The notes: generated by a model not told the origin, from the sequence alone. DNA of 64,000 nucleotides from Citrobacter sedlakii NBRC 105722 (GCF_000759835.1 NZ_BBNB01000002.1:62001-126000); one strand, 5' to 3'; shown: positions 39,154 to 49,984, numbered from the stretch's first letter. Made by a program: numbers and translations.

Positions 39154-41394
39154 ATGCGGTGGATCCTGTTTGTCCTCATTTGTCTGGCGGGGGCGCCCGC
39201 CCATGCGGTGACGATTCCCGGCGTGACCGCCAGCCCGGCGGCAGATGCTAAAACTGCGCCCGCGCCCGAGCCGGACATTGAACAAAAAAAAGCGGCTTAT
39301 GCCGCTCTGGCCGATGTGCTGGAAAATGAGGCGTCGCGCAAGGAACTCATTGGCCAGTTGCGCAGCGCCGCCACAACATCCGCGCCTGAGTCCTCCCCCA
39401 AAATCGTTCCTCCTGGTGTTGTGGAAGAAAAAACGGTGCTGGAGAATATCACCGACATCAGTCATCGCTACGGTGCGGCCTTCGCCGGGCGCTTCGCCCA
39501 GCTTTATCGTAATATCACCGACGCACCGCATAAACCCTTTAACAGCCAGACGTTCACCAACGCCCTCACCCACTTCCTGATGCTGGCGGTCGCCGTGTTC
39601 AGCTTTTACTGGCTGATTCGTCGGTGCGCGCTTCCGCTGTATCGCAAAATGGGTAACTGGGCGCGGAAGAAAAATCGTGAGCGCCGCAACTGGCTTCAGC
39701 TTCCGGCGATGATCGTCGGGGCTTTTATTATCGATCTGCTACTGCTGGCGCTGACGCTATTTGTCGGGCAGTTACTGAGCGACAGGCTAAACGCCGGAAG
39801 CCGCACCATTGCGTTTCAGCAGAGTCTGTTTCTCAATGCCTTTGCCCTGATTGAGTTTTTTAAAGCGATACTGCGTCTGATCTTCTGCCCGAAAGTGGCG
39901 GAGCTGCGTCCGTTTTCAATTCAGGACAGCAATGCCCGGTACTGGAACCGCCGGTTAAGCTCGTTGAGCAGTTTGATTGGCTATGGGCTGATCGTCGCCG
40001 TTCCCATTATTTCTAATCAGGTCAACGTGCAGGTCGGCGCGATGGCGAACGTGGCGATCATGCTGTGCATAACGCTGTGGGCGCTGTATCTGATCTTTCA
40101 TAATAAAAAGGATATCACCGGGCATCTGCTGAACCTGGCCGATCGTTCGCTGGCCTTTTTTAGCCTGTTTATTCGCGCTTTTGCGCTGGTGTGGCACTGG
40201 CTGGCAAGCGCCTATTTCATCGTCCTGTTTTTCTTTTCGCTGTTCGATCCGGGGAACAGCCTGAAATTTATGATGGGCGCAACGGTGCGCAGTCTGGCCA
40301 TCATCGCCATTGCCGCTTTCGTGTCGGGGATGTTCTCTCGCTGGATCGCCAAAACCATTACCCTCTCTCCACACACGCAGCGAAATTATCCTGAACTGCA
40401 AAAGCGCCTGAACGGCTGGCTGTCCACCGCGCTTAAAGTGGCGCGTTTCCTGTCGGTGTGCGTCGCCATCATGCTGTTGCTGAATGCCTGGGGACTGTTC
40501 GACTTCTGGAACTGGCTGCACAACGGCGCGGGTGAAAAGACGGTGGATATCCTGATCCGTATCGCGCTGATCCTGTTCTTCTCGGCGGTGGGCTGGACCG
40601 TTCTCGCCAGCCTAATCGAAAACCGTCTGGCCTCCGATATTCATGGTCGTCCATTACCCAGTGCGCGCACCCGCACGCTGCTGACGCTGTTTCGCAACGC
40701 GCTGGCGGTGATCATCAGCACCATCACCATTATGATTGTGCTTTCGGAGATCGGGGTGAATATCGCACCGCTGCTGGCAGGCGCCGGCGCGCTGGGACTG
40801 GCGATTTCGTTCGGGTCGCAAACGCTGGTCAAAGATATTATTACCGGCGTGTTTATCCAGTTCGAAAATGGCATGAATACCGGCGATCTGGTCACCATCG
40901 GGCCGCTGACCGGAACGGTTGAGCGGATGTCAATTCGTTCGGTTGGCGTGCGGCAGGACACCGGGGCATATCATATTATTCCCTGGTCCTCGATCACGAC
41001 CTTCGCCAACTTTGTGCGCGGCATTGGTTCGGTGGTGGCGAACTACGACGTGGACCGTCAGGAAGATGCCGACAAAGCCAATCAGGCGTTGAAAGACGCG
41101 GTTAACGCGGTGATGGAAAATGAGGAGGTGCGGGGCCTGATCATCGGTGAGCCGACCTTTGCCGGTATCGTAGGGCTGACCAACACCGCCTTTACGCTGC
41201 GCGTGTCGTTCACGACCCTGCCGCTAAAACAGTGGACGGTCCGCTTCGCGCTGGACAGCCAGGTGAAAAAACATTTCGACCTGGCCGGGGTGCGCCCGCC
41301 GGTGCAGACGTATCAGGTCCTGCCTGCGCCGACGATGTCGCCGGCGGCAGAAACCGCTTCCGCGCCGCTACCGCCAAACGCTCCGACGCTTTAG
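39154..41394 (+). CDS. ybiO: YbiO, large MscS-family mechanosensitive channel
   Basis: 746-residue inner-membrane protein with signal peptide [18 protein letters not shown], a periplasmic N-terminal region to about residue 145, multiple membrane helices, and a C-terminal MscS core. The pore helix and beta domain are recognisable in [20 protein letters not shown] and [21 protein letters not shown]. It opens under membrane tension to release solutes on osmotic downshock. ATG at 39154 follows TTGGAGGAG and starts a proper signal peptide. The C-terminus is proline-rich. It ends overlapping the converging rlmF by four bases. Confidence 0.95.
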   Translation: MRWILFVLICLAGAPAHAVTIPGVTASPAADAKTAPAPEPDIEQKKAAYAALADVLENEASRKELIGQLRSAATTSAPESSPKIVPPGVVEEKTVLENITDISHRYGAAFAGRFAQLYRNITDAPHKPFNSQTFTNALTHFLMLAVAVFSFYWLIRRCALPLYRKMGNWARKKNRERRNWLQLPAMIVGAFIIDLLLLALTLFVGQLLSDRLNAGSRTIAFQQSLFLNAFALIEFFKAILRLIFCPKVAELRPFSIQDSNARYWNRRLSSLSSLIGYGLIVAVPIISNQVNVQVGAMANVAIMLCITLWALYLIFHNKKDITGHLLNLADRSLAFFSLFIRAFALVWHWLASAYFIVLFFFSLFDPGNSLKFMMGATVRSLAIIAIAAFVSGMFSRWIAKTITLSPHTQRNYPELQKRLNGWLSTALKVARFLSVCVAIMLLLNAWGLFDFWNWLHNGAGEKTVDILIRIALILFFSAVGWTVLASLIENRLASDIHGRPLPSARTRTLLTLFRNALAVIISTITIMIVLSEIGVNIAPLLAGAGALGLAISFGSQTLVKDIITGVFIQFENGMNTGDLVTIGPLTGTVERMSIRSVGVRQDTGAYHIIPWSSITTFANFVRGIGSVVANYDVDRQEDADKANQALKDAVNAVMENEEVRGLIIGEPTFAGIVGLTNTAFTLRVSFTTLPLKQWTVRFALDSQVKKHFDLAGVRPPVQTYQVLPAPTMSPAAETASAPLPPNAPTL

Positions 41395-42317
41395 CGTTGA
41401 CGCGCGTTAAAACGGCGGCGCTGGTCATCGTCCATAAAGGTCCAGGCGATAAAGCGACTCTGCTTATTGCCCTGGGCCATCTCTTTTTTCACCACCCTGA
41501 CGGCGCCGACATCCGTCAGCGCCCGATACAGCGGCGGCAGATTTTCCCCCCGTGACACCAGTGTGGTAAACCACATCACCTGGCGCCCAAAAGCCCGGCT
41601 TTCGGCAATCATGGTTTTAATAAACGCCACTTCGCCCCCCTCACACCACAGCTCCTGCTGCTGGCCGCCGAAGTTCAGCGCGTCGTCTTTATCCTGCCCC
41701 AGGTTACGCCGTTTACGCTCGCTACCCGCACGCGCGGCGGCGGCTGAGTCATGGAACGGCGGATTGCACAGCGTCGCATCGTATTGCTCGTTTTTATGGA
41801 TAACGCCGTTAAAGACAGCCGAAGCGGTTTTCTGCCGACGCAAACGTATTGCGCGCGTCAGTCCGGGGTTGCCGTTGATAATCGCCTGTGCGCTGGCAAA
41901 GGCGCGATCGTTGGTCTCGCTACCGGTAAAGCGCCAGCCGTATTCATGAACGCCAATCAGCGGATAAATACAGTTTGCCCCCACGCCGATATCAAGCAGC
42001 GTGGCCGATGAGGGAACGCTGCCCGTGGTTTCAGCCAGCAGATCGGCCAGGTGATGGATATAATCTGCCCGTCCCGGTACCGGTGGGCATAAAAAACCGT
42101 CAGGGATATCCCAGTTCGCCACCCCGTAGTAATGGGCCAGCAGCGCTTTATTCAACGCTTTGACCGCCTGCGGATTGGCGAAATCGACGCTTTGTTCGCC
42201 CGCGGGTGTTCGGGTCAGAAACTGCGTCAGCTCAGGCGTGACTTTACAGAGCGCGGTCAGATCGTAGCGACTGTGGTGACGGTTACGCGGGTGTAATCCC
42301 GGTTTCTGGGGGGCCAT
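41391..42317 (-). CDS. rlmF: 23S rRNA m6A1618 methyltransferase RlmF
   Basis: 308-residue cytosolic Rossmann-fold methyltransferase that makes N6-methyladenosine at position 1618 of 23S rRNA. The SAM-binding motif is [16 protein letters not shown] (near residue 110) and the adenine-N6 catalytic motif is NPPFHDS (near residue 185). N-terminus [14 protein letters not shown] is characteristic. The gene overlaps ybiO tail to tail by four bases. Confidence 0.95.
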   Translation of the reverse strand: MAPQKPGLHPRNRHHSRYDLTALCKVTPELTQFLTRTPAGEQSVDFANPQAVKALNKALLAHYYGVANWDIPDGFLCPPVPGRADYIHHLADLLAETTGSVPSSATLLDIGVGANCIYPLIGVHEYGWRFTGSETNDRAFASAQAIINGNPGLTRAIRLRRQKTASAVFNGVIHKNEQYDATLCNPPFHDSAAAARAGSERKRRNLGQDKDDALNFGGQQQELWCEGGEVAFIKTMIAESRAFGRQVMWFTTLVSRGENLPPLYRALTDVGAVRVVKKEMAQGNKQSRFIAWTFMDDDQRRRFNARQR

Positions 42318-42601
42318 AGCTTTCTCCTTTTAACAGCGGCGTAAGATACCCGCATAACGCAATGTGGTAAACCTGTGCAAAGCGAAAACCCGTTCAAAGG
42401 ACCTGATCAGCGTCGTCCTGTGACGGGCATCGCTCAAATCCTCAGAAAATCAGCATGATGTATGTCATTGATTTGTAAAAATACGTCAATTATTATCGTT
42501 CAAAAATTGAGCATATCTTCATCAATTTTTTCCGCTGTTGCCGCGACTGTGGCGACCTACACTTAGGAGGCACAACACGTTGTTTCACCAAGGAGCGCAT
42601 C

Positions 42602-42862
42602 ATGAAAAAATGCCTCGCCTTCCTCCTCGCCACCGCGTTTGCCGGTATAGCGTCCGCGGCGTCAGCCGCACAGCCTCTGAGCAGTCCGGATGCCGGACAG
42701 TTGCGCGCATCGGGCACCGTTTCCGCCACCGGCGCAACCAACCTGAGCGAACTGGAAGACAAACTGGCGGAAAAAGCGAAGGAGCAAGGCGCAACCGGCT
42801 TCGTCGTTAATTCCGCAGGCGGTAAAAATCAGATGTATGGCACGGCCACGATCTATAAATAA
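42602..42862 (+). CDS. mcbA: McbA, DUF1471 (YhcN-like) periplasmic protein
   Basis: 86 residues: signal peptide MKKCLAFLLATAFAGIASAASA and a small DUF1471 alpha/beta domain with GTVSATGATNLSELEDKLAEKA and the terminal GTATIYK. E. coli McbA (YbiM) is repressed by McbR and suppresses excess colanic acid in biofilms. Paralogous to ybiJ, 0.7 kb downstream on the same strand. In E. coli fiu and ybiX lie between mcbA and ybiI; here only 112 bases separate them. Confidence 0.9.
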   Translation: MKKCLAFLLATAFAGIASAASAAQPLSSPDAGQLRASGTVSATGATNLSELEDKLAEKAKEQGATGFVVNSAGGKNQMYGTATIYK

Positions 42863-42974
42863 CCTTCCTTTTATCTCCTCCGGCCCGATGGCGCATGCGT
42901 CTTTCGGGCTGATACCCTGCGAATCCGCAGACCCGTTATACTTAATTATCCATCTATCATAAGGAGAACACGCT

Positions 42975-43241
42975 ATGGCCTCCGGTTGGGCTAATGATGA
43001 CGCCGTAAACGAACAGATCAACAGTACGATTGAAGATGCCGTTGCCCGCGTACGCGGTGAAATTCCGCGTGGTGATAGTCTGTATGAATGTGCAGAATGC
43101 GGTGATCCCATCCCTGAAGCACGACGCCAGGCGATACCCGGCGTGCGGCTATGCCTCGCCTGTCAACGGGAGAAAGATTTACATAATGCAACATATGCAG
43201 GATATAATCGCAGAGGCTCCAAAGACAGCCAGTTACGCTGA
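42975..43241 (+). CDS. ybiI: YbiI, DksA/TraR-type zinc-finger protein
   Basis: 88-residue cytosolic protein with a C4 zinc finger formed by Cys39, Cys42, Cys60 and Cys63 (ECAECGDPIPEARRQAIPGVRLCLACQ), the DksA/TraR signature. The short N-terminal helix MASGWANDDAVNEQINSTIED lacks the long coiled coil of DksA, so it resembles TraR-like small proteins that may bind the RNA polymerase secondary channel. Function not established. Confidence 0.92.
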   Translation: MASGWANDDAVNEQINSTIEDAVARVRGEIPRGDSLYECAECGDPIPEARRQAIPGVRLCLACQREKDLHNATYAGYNRRGSKDSQLR

Positions 43242-43526
43242 CTTTTCTTTACCTGGATCTGTAGAATTTGCCGTTTCGCTTACACTCACGTTAAAACGCA
43301 GTCTGCGTGGCAAAACGTGCCGTTAAACACGCTACTGTAAAGCCGACTGCGAAGAAGCGTAAATTCATGCCATGAATTAATTAATAATCAATAAGTTATT
43401 TTTCATTCAATTTATTTGATGAAGGCGGTCAATTCTATTCGATTTTCTCTCTCGCCAAAAACCGTGATACTCATCACATCGACGGAACATCGTCTTCCTT
43501 AAAGAATAACCTGCGAGAGATTAATA

Positions 43527-43787
43527 ATGAAAAACATCAAATACGCTATTGCTGCTGTTGCCCTGTCCACACTCTCTTTTGGCGCCTTCGCGGCCGAACC
43601 CGTTACTGCTGCACAGGCGCAAAGCATGAATAAAATCGGTGTAGTGTCTGCGGATGGCGCAACCACGCTGGACGGCCTGGAAGCGAAACTGGCTGAAAAA
43701 GCGACCGCTGCGGGCGCCAGCGGATACAGCATTACCTCCGCCACCAACAACAACAAAATGAGCGGCACCGCTGTTATCTATAAATAA
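43527..43787 (+). CDS. ybiJ: YbiJ, DUF1471 periplasmic protein
   Basis: 86 residues with a signal peptide ending SFGAFA and a DUF1471 domain (IGVVSADGATTLDGLEAKLAEKA; ending MSGTAVIYK). Close to E. coli YbiJ. Members of this family (YhcN, BhsA, McbA) respond to acid, peroxide or biofilm conditions; a specific role for YbiJ is not known. The 285 bases before it, AT-rich with an ATTAATTAATAATCAATAA stretch near 43375, should contain its promoter. Confidence 0.9.
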   Translation: MKNIKYAIAAVALSTLSFGAFAAEPVTAAQAQSMNKIGVVSADGATTLDGLEAKLAEKATAAGASGYSITSATNNNKMSGTAVIYK

Positions 43788-43855
43788 TTTCACCCCGTCT
43801 GTTTGCCGACAGACACACTGCTCCAACCCTCATTGAACCATTGTTACCCTTGTTT

Positions 43856-43885
43856 GCCCGTCCGCCACTGAACGGGCTTTTTTTT
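43856..43885 (+). terminator. ybiJ terminator
   Basis: GCCCGT (43856-43861) pairs with ACGGGC (43872-43877), followed by a run of eight T residues. Confidence 0.85.
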
Positions 43886-43903
43886 ATCCGTTTTCGCCGT
43901 CGC

Positions 43904-44872
43904 TTAAAACGACTGATTCACCCGAGCCAGGCCTTCTTCCAGCGTTTCAACTTCAGCGGTCGCCACCAGACAGCACGCCATCTGGCGCTTTATTGACGCC
44001 GGAACCGGTTCACTTCCGGCAAGACAACGTTCGATCCAGCGCGCGGTAGTTTGCGGATCTTTTGCCGCAGGCAGCGGCACCGGCGCGTCCGGGATTTCGC
44101 TTTGGCGCTCCTGCAATACCCGAATGCCGCTGCCGTCTATCAGGCTGATTTGCGGACAGCGCTGCGGATTCGCATACACTTCCCCTTCCGTACCGTGCAT
44201 CAACAGACCGCGACCGCCGATGTCGCTGAAGAACTTCGCCACCCGGGGGACATATTCGGGATGGGAGACGCTGGAAAGACGCAACGCGGCGTCTTCAGCG
44301 AACGGCGTTGCCAGCTTGGCAAGAGTATGCGCGCTGTTGCGAACGCCTAAGCGCCAGCGCATCGCCAGCTGCGTTTCCAGCGGCGGGCACAGCGCACCGA
44401 CCGGAATAAATACCGGCTGGTGACCATCCAGTTTTGCCTGCGCCTGCCCGGCATGACGCGTCGGCGGAATGCCCATCAGTTCGAAAATCGTTTCCGTCAG
44501 GACACGCGTGGGATCTTCACTGACGCCGTGAACCACCACCGGGAAGCCCAGTTTATGCAACAGTATCGCCAGCAGCGGCGTCAGATTGGCCTGTTTACGC
44601 GCGCCGTTATAGCTAGGAATAACAATCGGCATCGGTTTCGCAACGGGCGGGGTGAGCGTAATCGTATGATGCTGCATGGCCTCATAGAATCCGCGCATTT
44701 CCGCCTCACCTTCCCCTTTGATGCGCAGCGCGATCAGAATACCGCCCATTTCCAGCTCAGGCACTTCGCCGTTTAGCATCCGACTATACAGGCCGCGCGC
44801 CGTGTCCTGGTCCAGATCGCGGGCGTGATTTTTCCCCCGGCCAATCTCTTTAATGATGCTGCGATAATCCAT
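43904..44872 (-). CDS. ybiB: YbiB, TrpD2-like nucleic-acid-binding protein
   Basis: 322-residue protein with the fold of anthranilate phosphoribosyltransferase (TrpD2 family). The N-terminal helical domain (IIKEIGRGKNHARDLD) and the glycosyltransferase-family-3 domain (IPSYNGARKQANLTPLLAILL, SVSHPEYVPRVAKFF) are present, but the phosphoribosyl-pyrophosphate site is altered. E. coli YbiB binds nucleic acids without sequence preference and is part of the LexA regulon through dinG. Start MDYRSIIKEIG at 44872. In E. coli it adjoins dinG; here a fimbrial operon separates the two, so it needs its own promoter. Confidence 0.93.
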   Translation of the reverse strand: MDYRSIIKEIGRGKNHARDLDQDTARGLYSRMLNGEVPELEMGGILIALRIKGEGEAEMRGFYEAMQHHTITLTPPVAKPMPIVIPSYNGARKQANLTPLLAILLHKLGFPVVVHGVSEDPTRVLTETIFELMGIPPTRHAGQAQAKLDGHQPVFIPVGALCPPLETQLAMRWRLGVRNSAHTLAKLATPFAEDAALRLSSVSHPEYVPRVAKFFSDIGGRGLLMHGTEGEVYANPQRCPQISLIDGSGIRVLQERQSEIPDAPVPLPAAKDPQTTARWIERCLAGSEPVPASIKRQMACCLVATAEVETLEEGLARVNQSF

Positions 44873-45124
44873 GATGTCTCCCCTGTGACATTTTTTTAAC
44901 AATATAGCCCTTAACCAGAGACGGCTGATAGTTTTTTATCGCGCTGCCCAATCATCTGTTTTTGAAAAAGTTCTACAAATGCAAGCGCAAGTTCAAATAT
45001 TTGTGATTATCTCTACACAATCTTCCTGCCCCTCATTCTGCTTAAATATCCAACGCATCAATAGTGAGGACTATCGGTAACAACGTCCAGGCAACGTTTT
45101 ACCCAGAGAATACCAGGAATGATT

Positions 45125-45661
45125 ATGAACAAGGTGGCTTTAGGCTTAGTGTTCGCGGCAACGGTTGGATGCACTGCATCGGCATTTGCCGCAACCAATG
45201 GCGAAGGACAAATTAACTTTACCGGCGAAATCGTGGATTCCGCCTGTCAGGTTGTGAACGGGTTGAGCAACCCGTTAAATGTGCAGTTAGGTAAGGTGTC
45301 AAAAACGGTATTTACCGGTGCTGGCTCCACCAGCACGGCAACAAAGTTTGATATTCAACTGACGGGTTGTCCGGAGACTGTCACGTCTGCCGCCATTAAT
45401 TTCGGCGGAACGCCGGATGCAAACGACAATCGCTCGCTGGCAATCACCCCGGGCGCCGATGCGGCAACGGGCGTGGCCATCCAGTTGCTCGATTCGGCTG
45501 AGCAACCGGTGAGTTTATACACGCCTTCCCGCGAATATCCGTTAATGTCAGGAAGCTCGGTCAACGATCTGGAGTTTGCCGCACGCTATATCCAGACTCA
45601 GGCGGCTATAACCGCAGGTCCGGCTAATTCCGTTTCAACCTTCACTGTTATCTATAACTGA
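45125..45661 (+). CDS. Fimbrial major subunit (type 1 pilin family)
   Basis: 178-residue secreted pilin, first gene of a chaperone-usher operon. It has a signal peptide ending TASAFAA and a mature start TNGEGQINFTGEIVDSACQVV. The pair of cysteines (DSACQV and TGCPET) forms the conserved pilin disulfide, and the C-terminal beta strand ends in the penultimate Tyr (FTVIYN) that the chaperone recognises. ATG at 45125 lies seven bases after AGGA. Being first, and with a long leader of about 250 bases from ybiB, it is the likely shaft subunit. I cannot assign it to a named fimbria. Confidence 0.9.
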   Translation: MNKVALGLVFAATVGCTASAFAATNGEGQINFTGEIVDSACQVVNGLSNPLNVQLGKVSKTVFTGAGSTSTATKFDIQLTGCPETVTSAAINFGGTPDANDNRSLAITPGADAATGVAIQLLDSAEQPVSLYTPSREYPLMSGSSVNDLEFAARYIQTQAAITAGPANSVSTFTVIYN

Positions 45662-45727
45662 TATTCCCCATCCAGAGGAGTCGCGTTACGTCTGCGCGGC
45701 TTCCTCTCTTTACGTTGAGAAACAGGT

Positions 45728-46402
45728 ATGCGCCACGGTTATTTACTGAGCACACTTTTTCTGGTAGCCGCAACGGCACATGCGGGTGTTATTATTAACG
45801 GCACTCGCCTGGTTTATCAGGGAGAAAAAAAGGAATCTTCTCTTGGTATTTCAAATCCAGATAGCATGGATTATCTGGTACAGTCCTGGGTAGATTCTGG
45901 CAGTAATAATCGGACTAAAGCCCCCTTTTTAATTACCCCGCCTTTATTCCGCCTCGATGCCAATGAGGATAATGTTCTGCGTGTCGTTCGCACCGGTGGA
46001 GATCTACCGAAAGACCGCGAGTCCCTGTACTGGTTGAATATTAAAGCGATCCCATCGTCAAAGCGAATTGAAGGGGTTAACACCCTGCAAATCGCCATTA
46101 ATACACGCATTAAGCTGCTATATCGCCCGTCAAGCATTAAAGGTAAGCCTGAAGACGTCGCCAATAAACTGGAATGGCGTCGCGAAGGTCACGATGTGGT
46201 GGTAAAAAACCCGACCCCATTCTATATGAATTTTCAGAAGGTGACGCTGACCGGCCACAGAGTGAATAAAGCGACGTGGGCGGTCCCTGAGGCCGAAACG
46301 CATTTTGCCCTCCCGGCGGAGGCTGACGGAACAGCGTTAACCTATTCCATCATCACGGATTACGGCAGCATTAGCCAGACGTTCACTAAGACCCTGCATT
46401 AA
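45728..46402 (+). CDS. Periplasmic pilus chaperone (PapD/FimC family)
   Basis: 224 residues with signal peptide ending ATAHA and two immunoglobulin-like domains. Family signatures are visible: GVIINGTRLVYQGEKKESSLGISN, the alternating hydrophobic G1-type strand LFRLDANEDNVLRVV, ESLYWLNIKAIP and the cleft residues in NTRIKLLYRP. It caps and delivers pilin subunits to the usher. It follows the pilin gene by 66 bases and precedes the usher. Confidence 0.93.
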   Translation: MRHGYLLSTLFLVAATAHAGVIINGTRLVYQGEKKESSLGISNPDSMDYLVQSWVDSGSNNRTKAPFLITPPLFRLDANEDNVLRVVRTGGDLPKDRESLYWLNIKAIPSSKRIEGVNTLQIAINTRIKLLYRPSSIKGKPEDVANKLEWRREGHDVVVKNPTPFYMNFQKVTLTGHRVNKATWAVPEAETHFALPAEADGTALTYSIITDYGSISQTFTKTLH

Positions 46403-46431
46403 TAACGTTGTCCTCTGGCGCCATATTTATT

Positions 46432-48972
46432 ATGTATAGTCATCAAAAGCCGTTTTCCTGCCGCTTATTTGCCGCGCTGGTCCTGCTATGTGGACTGGCG
46501 GCGGCAGTTTTTGCGCAGCAAACCAGAGCGGATGATTATTTTAATCCGGCGTTACTGGATATTGATAATCCGCAGCAGGGAAAGACGGATTTGTCGATTT
46601 ATGAAAAAGGTCCCGGCCAGGCGCCTGGCAACTATCAGGTGACAATTTTTATTAATAACAGCAAAGTCGATACCCGTAACGTCACCTTCAATTTACAGAC
46701 TCACGCGAAAGGAACGCGTACCCTCCAGCCTTGCTTTTCGCTGGATGATCTCAAGACGCTGGGGATTAAGACAGACGCCTATCCTCAGCTTATGACAGAG
46801 AGCAAATGCGCGGACTTAAGCGTTATCCCTGCCGCATCGGCCACCTTCCGCGTACGCAATCAGCAGTTGTTACTCAGCATCCCCCAGTCAGCGTTGGGAC
46901 AGGTGCCGCGCGGCTATATCGATCCGAAAGACTTTGACGAAGGGATCACGGCCGGTCTGATTAACTACAGCGCTAACGCCAGCCACAGCCATGCGCGGCA
47001 ACAAAACAGCCAGGACAATAGCAGCCAATACATCAACCTCCGCCCAGGGCTGAATATCGGCGCGTGGCGGGTGCGTAATTATTCCACCTGGAACCGTAAT
47101 GCCACGGGCGACGATCGTCAGGAGAAATTCTCCTCCGTCTATACCTACGCGCAGCGTGATATTGTCGCCCTGAAAAGCACTTTGACAGTCGGTCAAAGCT
47201 CCTCGCCAGCAGACGTCTTTGACAGCGTGCCGTATACCGGCGCGCAGATAAACGCTGAAAACGAGATGCTGCCCGACAGCGAAAAAGGCTATGCGCCGAT
47301 TATTCGCGGCACCGCCCACAGCAATGCGCGGGTCGTCGTTCGACAGAATGGCTACGTCATTTACCAAAACACCGTTGCGCCTGGCGCGTTTGAGATTAAC
47401 GATCTCTACCCTACCGGCAGCAGCGGCGACCTTCAGGTCACGGTCCAGGAGACGGACGGCAGTGAAAACCACTTCGTCGTGCCTTATGCCTCCGTACCGG
47501 TTCTGCAGCGTGAAAAGCACCTGCGTTACAGCGTTACCGCGGGTCGCTATCGTTCCTATGACAGTCACGTTGAGAAAACGCCGTTCGCCCAGGGCAGCGC
47601 TATTTACGGTTTACCCTACGGCGTTACCGCCTATGGCGGGGTGCAGCACAGCAGCCACTATCAGTCGCAGGCCATCGGCGCCGGGAAAAATTTCGGTGAT
47701 TTAGGGGCGTTTTCCGTCGATGTTACCCGTGCGAAAGCACTGCTCAAAAAACAGCAAGCCCATAAAGGCCGATCCTGGCGCGTGCGTTACAGCAAAAATT
47801 TTGTCGGTTCCGGCACCAACTTCTCACTGGCGGGCTATCGCTACAACAGCAAAGGGTTCTATACCCTCGAAGACACCCTGGAATCCTATACCCAGGCTGA
47901 CGACGTCTCCGCTCCCCGGCAGCGTCGCGCCCGCACCGAGGCCACCCTTGACCAGACGCTGGGTGAGCGCTGGGGTTCGCTTACGCTCAGTCTGGTGAAA
48001 GAAACGTACTGGAGTCAACGCCAGGACATGACGTCAATGAGCGTCAGCTACAACAACAGCTGGCACGGCGTAAGCTATAGCCTGAGCTACAGCATGAACA
48101 AGAACACCCGCGACAGCGACGACAAAAGCGCCGACCAGAACGATAACCAGTTCGCACTAAGCGTTTCCATACCTCTCGATCGCTGGATGCACAACACATG
48201 GGCGACGTACAACCTGAACAACACCCGGACAGGCGCCACGCAAAATATCGGCCTTAACGGCACCGCACTGCAGGAGGACAATCTTAACTGGAGCCTGCAG
48301 GAAGGGCTGAGCAATACCGGTAGCGGCAGTTCAACCAGTATGAATATGGATTACAAAGCGACTTATGGTGAAGTAAGCGGCGGCGTCAGTCAGGATAAAT
48401 ACCAGCGTACGGTGAATGTGGGACTGCAAGGAGGCATCGTTGCTCATGCCAATGGGATCACATTGAGTCAACCGCTTGGCGAAACCATTGCTCTGGTGAA
48501 AGCGCCAGGTGCATATGGCACGCATATTACCAACCAGACAGGGGTAGAAACGGATTTTCGCGGCTACACCGTCGTTCCGTTTGTCACGGCCTACCGTCAT
48601 AACACCATTTCACTGGATACCGAAACATTGCCGGATGATGCCGACGTGACCCATGCGGCGCAAATTGTCACACCGACCCGCGGCGCCGTGGTTCGCGCCA
48701 GTTTTAACACCCGCACAGGCAACAGAGTGTTAATGACGCTTACGCAAAACGGCAAACCGCTCCCCTTTGGCGCAACGGTTACGACAGGGGATAAGGACAG
48801 CGAATTTATTGTCGGCGCTGACGGACAAACCTATCTTTCCGGTCTGCCTCAACATGGACGTCTCGCCGTTTCCTGGGGGGACGATACCAGCGAGCACTGC
48901 GTCGCTGACTACGCGCTTACGGATGAGAAAAACGAAACCCGCATCATTAACGCTGCCGCGCAGTGTCACTGA
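46432..48972 (+). CDS. Outer-membrane fimbrial usher (FimD/PapC family)
   Basis: 846-residue usher with a signal peptide (about residues 1-32), an N-terminal subunit-binding domain starting DDYFNPALLDIDNPQQGKTD, a 24-stranded barrel with plug (RVVVRQNGYVIYQNTVAPG) and C-terminal domains ending in a conserved Cys. It secretes and assembles subunits across the outer membrane. ATG at 46432 is chosen; an in-frame TTG at 46408 adds eight residues without a good ribosome site. The C-terminal 10 bases overlap a possible early GTG of the adhesin gene. Confidence 0.92.
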   Translation: MYSHQKPFSCRLFAALVLLCGLAAAVFAQQTRADDYFNPALLDIDNPQQGKTDLSIYEKGPGQAPGNYQVTIFINNSKVDTRNVTFNLQTHAKGTRTLQPCFSLDDLKTLGIKTDAYPQLMTESKCADLSVIPAASATFRVRNQQLLLSIPQSALGQVPRGYIDPKDFDEGITAGLINYSANASHSHARQQNSQDNSSQYINLRPGLNIGAWRVRNYSTWNRNATGDDRQEKFSSVYTYAQRDIVALKSTLTVGQSSSPADVFDSVPYTGAQINAENEMLPDSEKGYAPIIRGTAHSNARVVVRQNGYVIYQNTVAPGAFEINDLYPTGSSGDLQVTVQETDGSENHFVVPYASVPVLQREKHLRYSVTAGRYRSYDSHVEKTPFAQGSAIYGLPYGVTAYGGVQHSSHYQSQAIGAGKNFGDLGAFSVDVTRAKALLKKQQAHKGRSWRVRYSKNFVGSGTNFSLAGYRYNSKGFYTLEDTLESYTQADDVSAPRQRRARTEATLDQTLGERWGSLTLSLVKETYWSQRQDMTSMSVSYNNSWHGVSYSLSYSMNKNTRDSDDKSADQNDNQFALSVSIPLDRWMHNTWATYNLNNTRTGATQNIGLNGTALQEDNLNWSLQEGLSNTGSGSSTSMNMDYKATYGEVSGGVSQDKYQRTVNVGLQGGIVAHANGITLSQPLGETIALVKAPGAYGTHITNQTGVETDFRGYTVVPFVTAYRHNTISLDTETLPDDADVTHAAQIVTPTRGAVVRASFNTRTGNRVLMTLTQNGKPLPFGATVTTGDKDSEFIVGADGQTYLSGLPQHGRLAVSWGDDTSEHCVADYALTDEKNETRIINAAAQCH

Positions 48973-48989
48973 CCATTAAGGCAATACAT

Positions 48990-49979
48990 ATGCATATGAT
49001 TAAGCATTGTTTTTACCTGGCGATCCTTACCGCTGCCGGGTTGTTTATGCCGCACGCCAAAGCGTCCTGCCACACGCCGGACATGCCAAAACTGATTAAC
49101 GTGCCTTCGATTTCGGTACCGGTTACGCTCGCCATTGGCGAAACCATTCCCGGCTCAGAACAGACTGTACATGTCGCGGGTAACTGCGATGAGCGTTACG
49201 ACAGCGGACTGGAAATTATCTCCTGTTATTATGGTTCCGGCGCTGAAATCCCCGGAATGAACGGCGTGTACGATTCCGGCGTGCCCGGTATCGGCGTGGC
49301 GCTGATGAATGACAAAGGCCAACGCATCAGCGGTGCTGGCGGGCAACAGTGCGACTCACGCGCCACGCCGATTGCCTATGTCTCTTCTGATGGCTACCAG
49401 TCATTTAATTTCGACGTGACGCTTCAACTGGTTAAAACGAGTAATCAAGTCGCATCCGGTACGCTGGTACAGGCGCAAACAACATTTGGCATCGGTATTT
49501 ATGCTCATGAAGGGATCGGCGATCCCAATACCCTTTCGTATGCCGGTAATGTCATTCTGAAAGAGGTCACCTGCTCGGTGTTGCCGAAAAATCTCACCGT
49601 TAATCTCGGTGATTTTCCGGTCAGCGATTTCGTGAGTGTCGGAACATTGTCCACCCCCGCTCAAAGCTTTGACGTGACGGTACACTGCGACAGCACTGTT
49701 CAGCCGCAGGTGAAGATAACCAGCGCAAACGGCTATGAATCGGCGTTCGAAGGCGTTCTGAAACTGACGCAGCAGAAAGGAATGGCCACCGGGATTGGCG
49801 TCAGGATGCTCTTTGACGGCCATCTGGCCACCTTTGACAGCTATGTTGAAACTGCAAGTCAGGCGATCGCCAACGAAACATTGACCATACCTTTCCAGGT
49901 GCGCTACCAGCAGACCCGCGAGGTCGTCACTCCCGGCCCTGCCAATACCGTGGCGACCATTACCCTCGCCTATAAGTGA
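48990..49979 (+). CDS. Fimbrial tip adhesin, two-domain FimH-like
   Basis: 329 residues, about twice the length of a pilin. After a signal peptide (to about KASC) comes an N-terminal putative receptor-binding domain with several cysteines (ISCYYGSG, QQCDSR), then a C-terminal pilin domain starting near VTCSVLPKNLTVNLGDF and ending VATITLAYK. That organisation and its place after the usher identify it as the tip adhesin. AAGG eight bases ahead supports ATG at 48990 over the GTG at 48963. The receptor cannot be inferred; the lectin domain is not a clear FimH match. Confidence 0.85.
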   Translation: MHMIKHCFYLAILTAAGLFMPHAKASCHTPDMPKLINVPSISVPVTLAIGETIPGSEQTVHVAGNCDERYDSGLEIISCYYGSGAEIPGMNGVYDSGVPGIGVALMNDKGQRISGAGGQQCDSRATPIAYVSSDGYQSFNFDVTLQLVKTSNQVASGTLVQAQTTFGIGIYAHEGIGDPNTLSYAGNVILKEVTCSVLPKNLTVNLGDFPVSDFVSVGTLSTPAQSFDVTVHCDSTVQPQVKITSANGYESAFEGVLKLTQQKGMATGIGVRMLFDGHLATFDSYVETASQAIANETLTIPFQVRYQQTREVVTPGPANTVATITLAYK

Positions 49980-49984
49980 CCACG

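Noticed and set aside
44873-45124. Phase-variable invertible promoter ahead of the fimbrial operon
   Set aside because: I found no pair of inverted repeats flanking a promoter-sized segment and no recombinase gene nearby.
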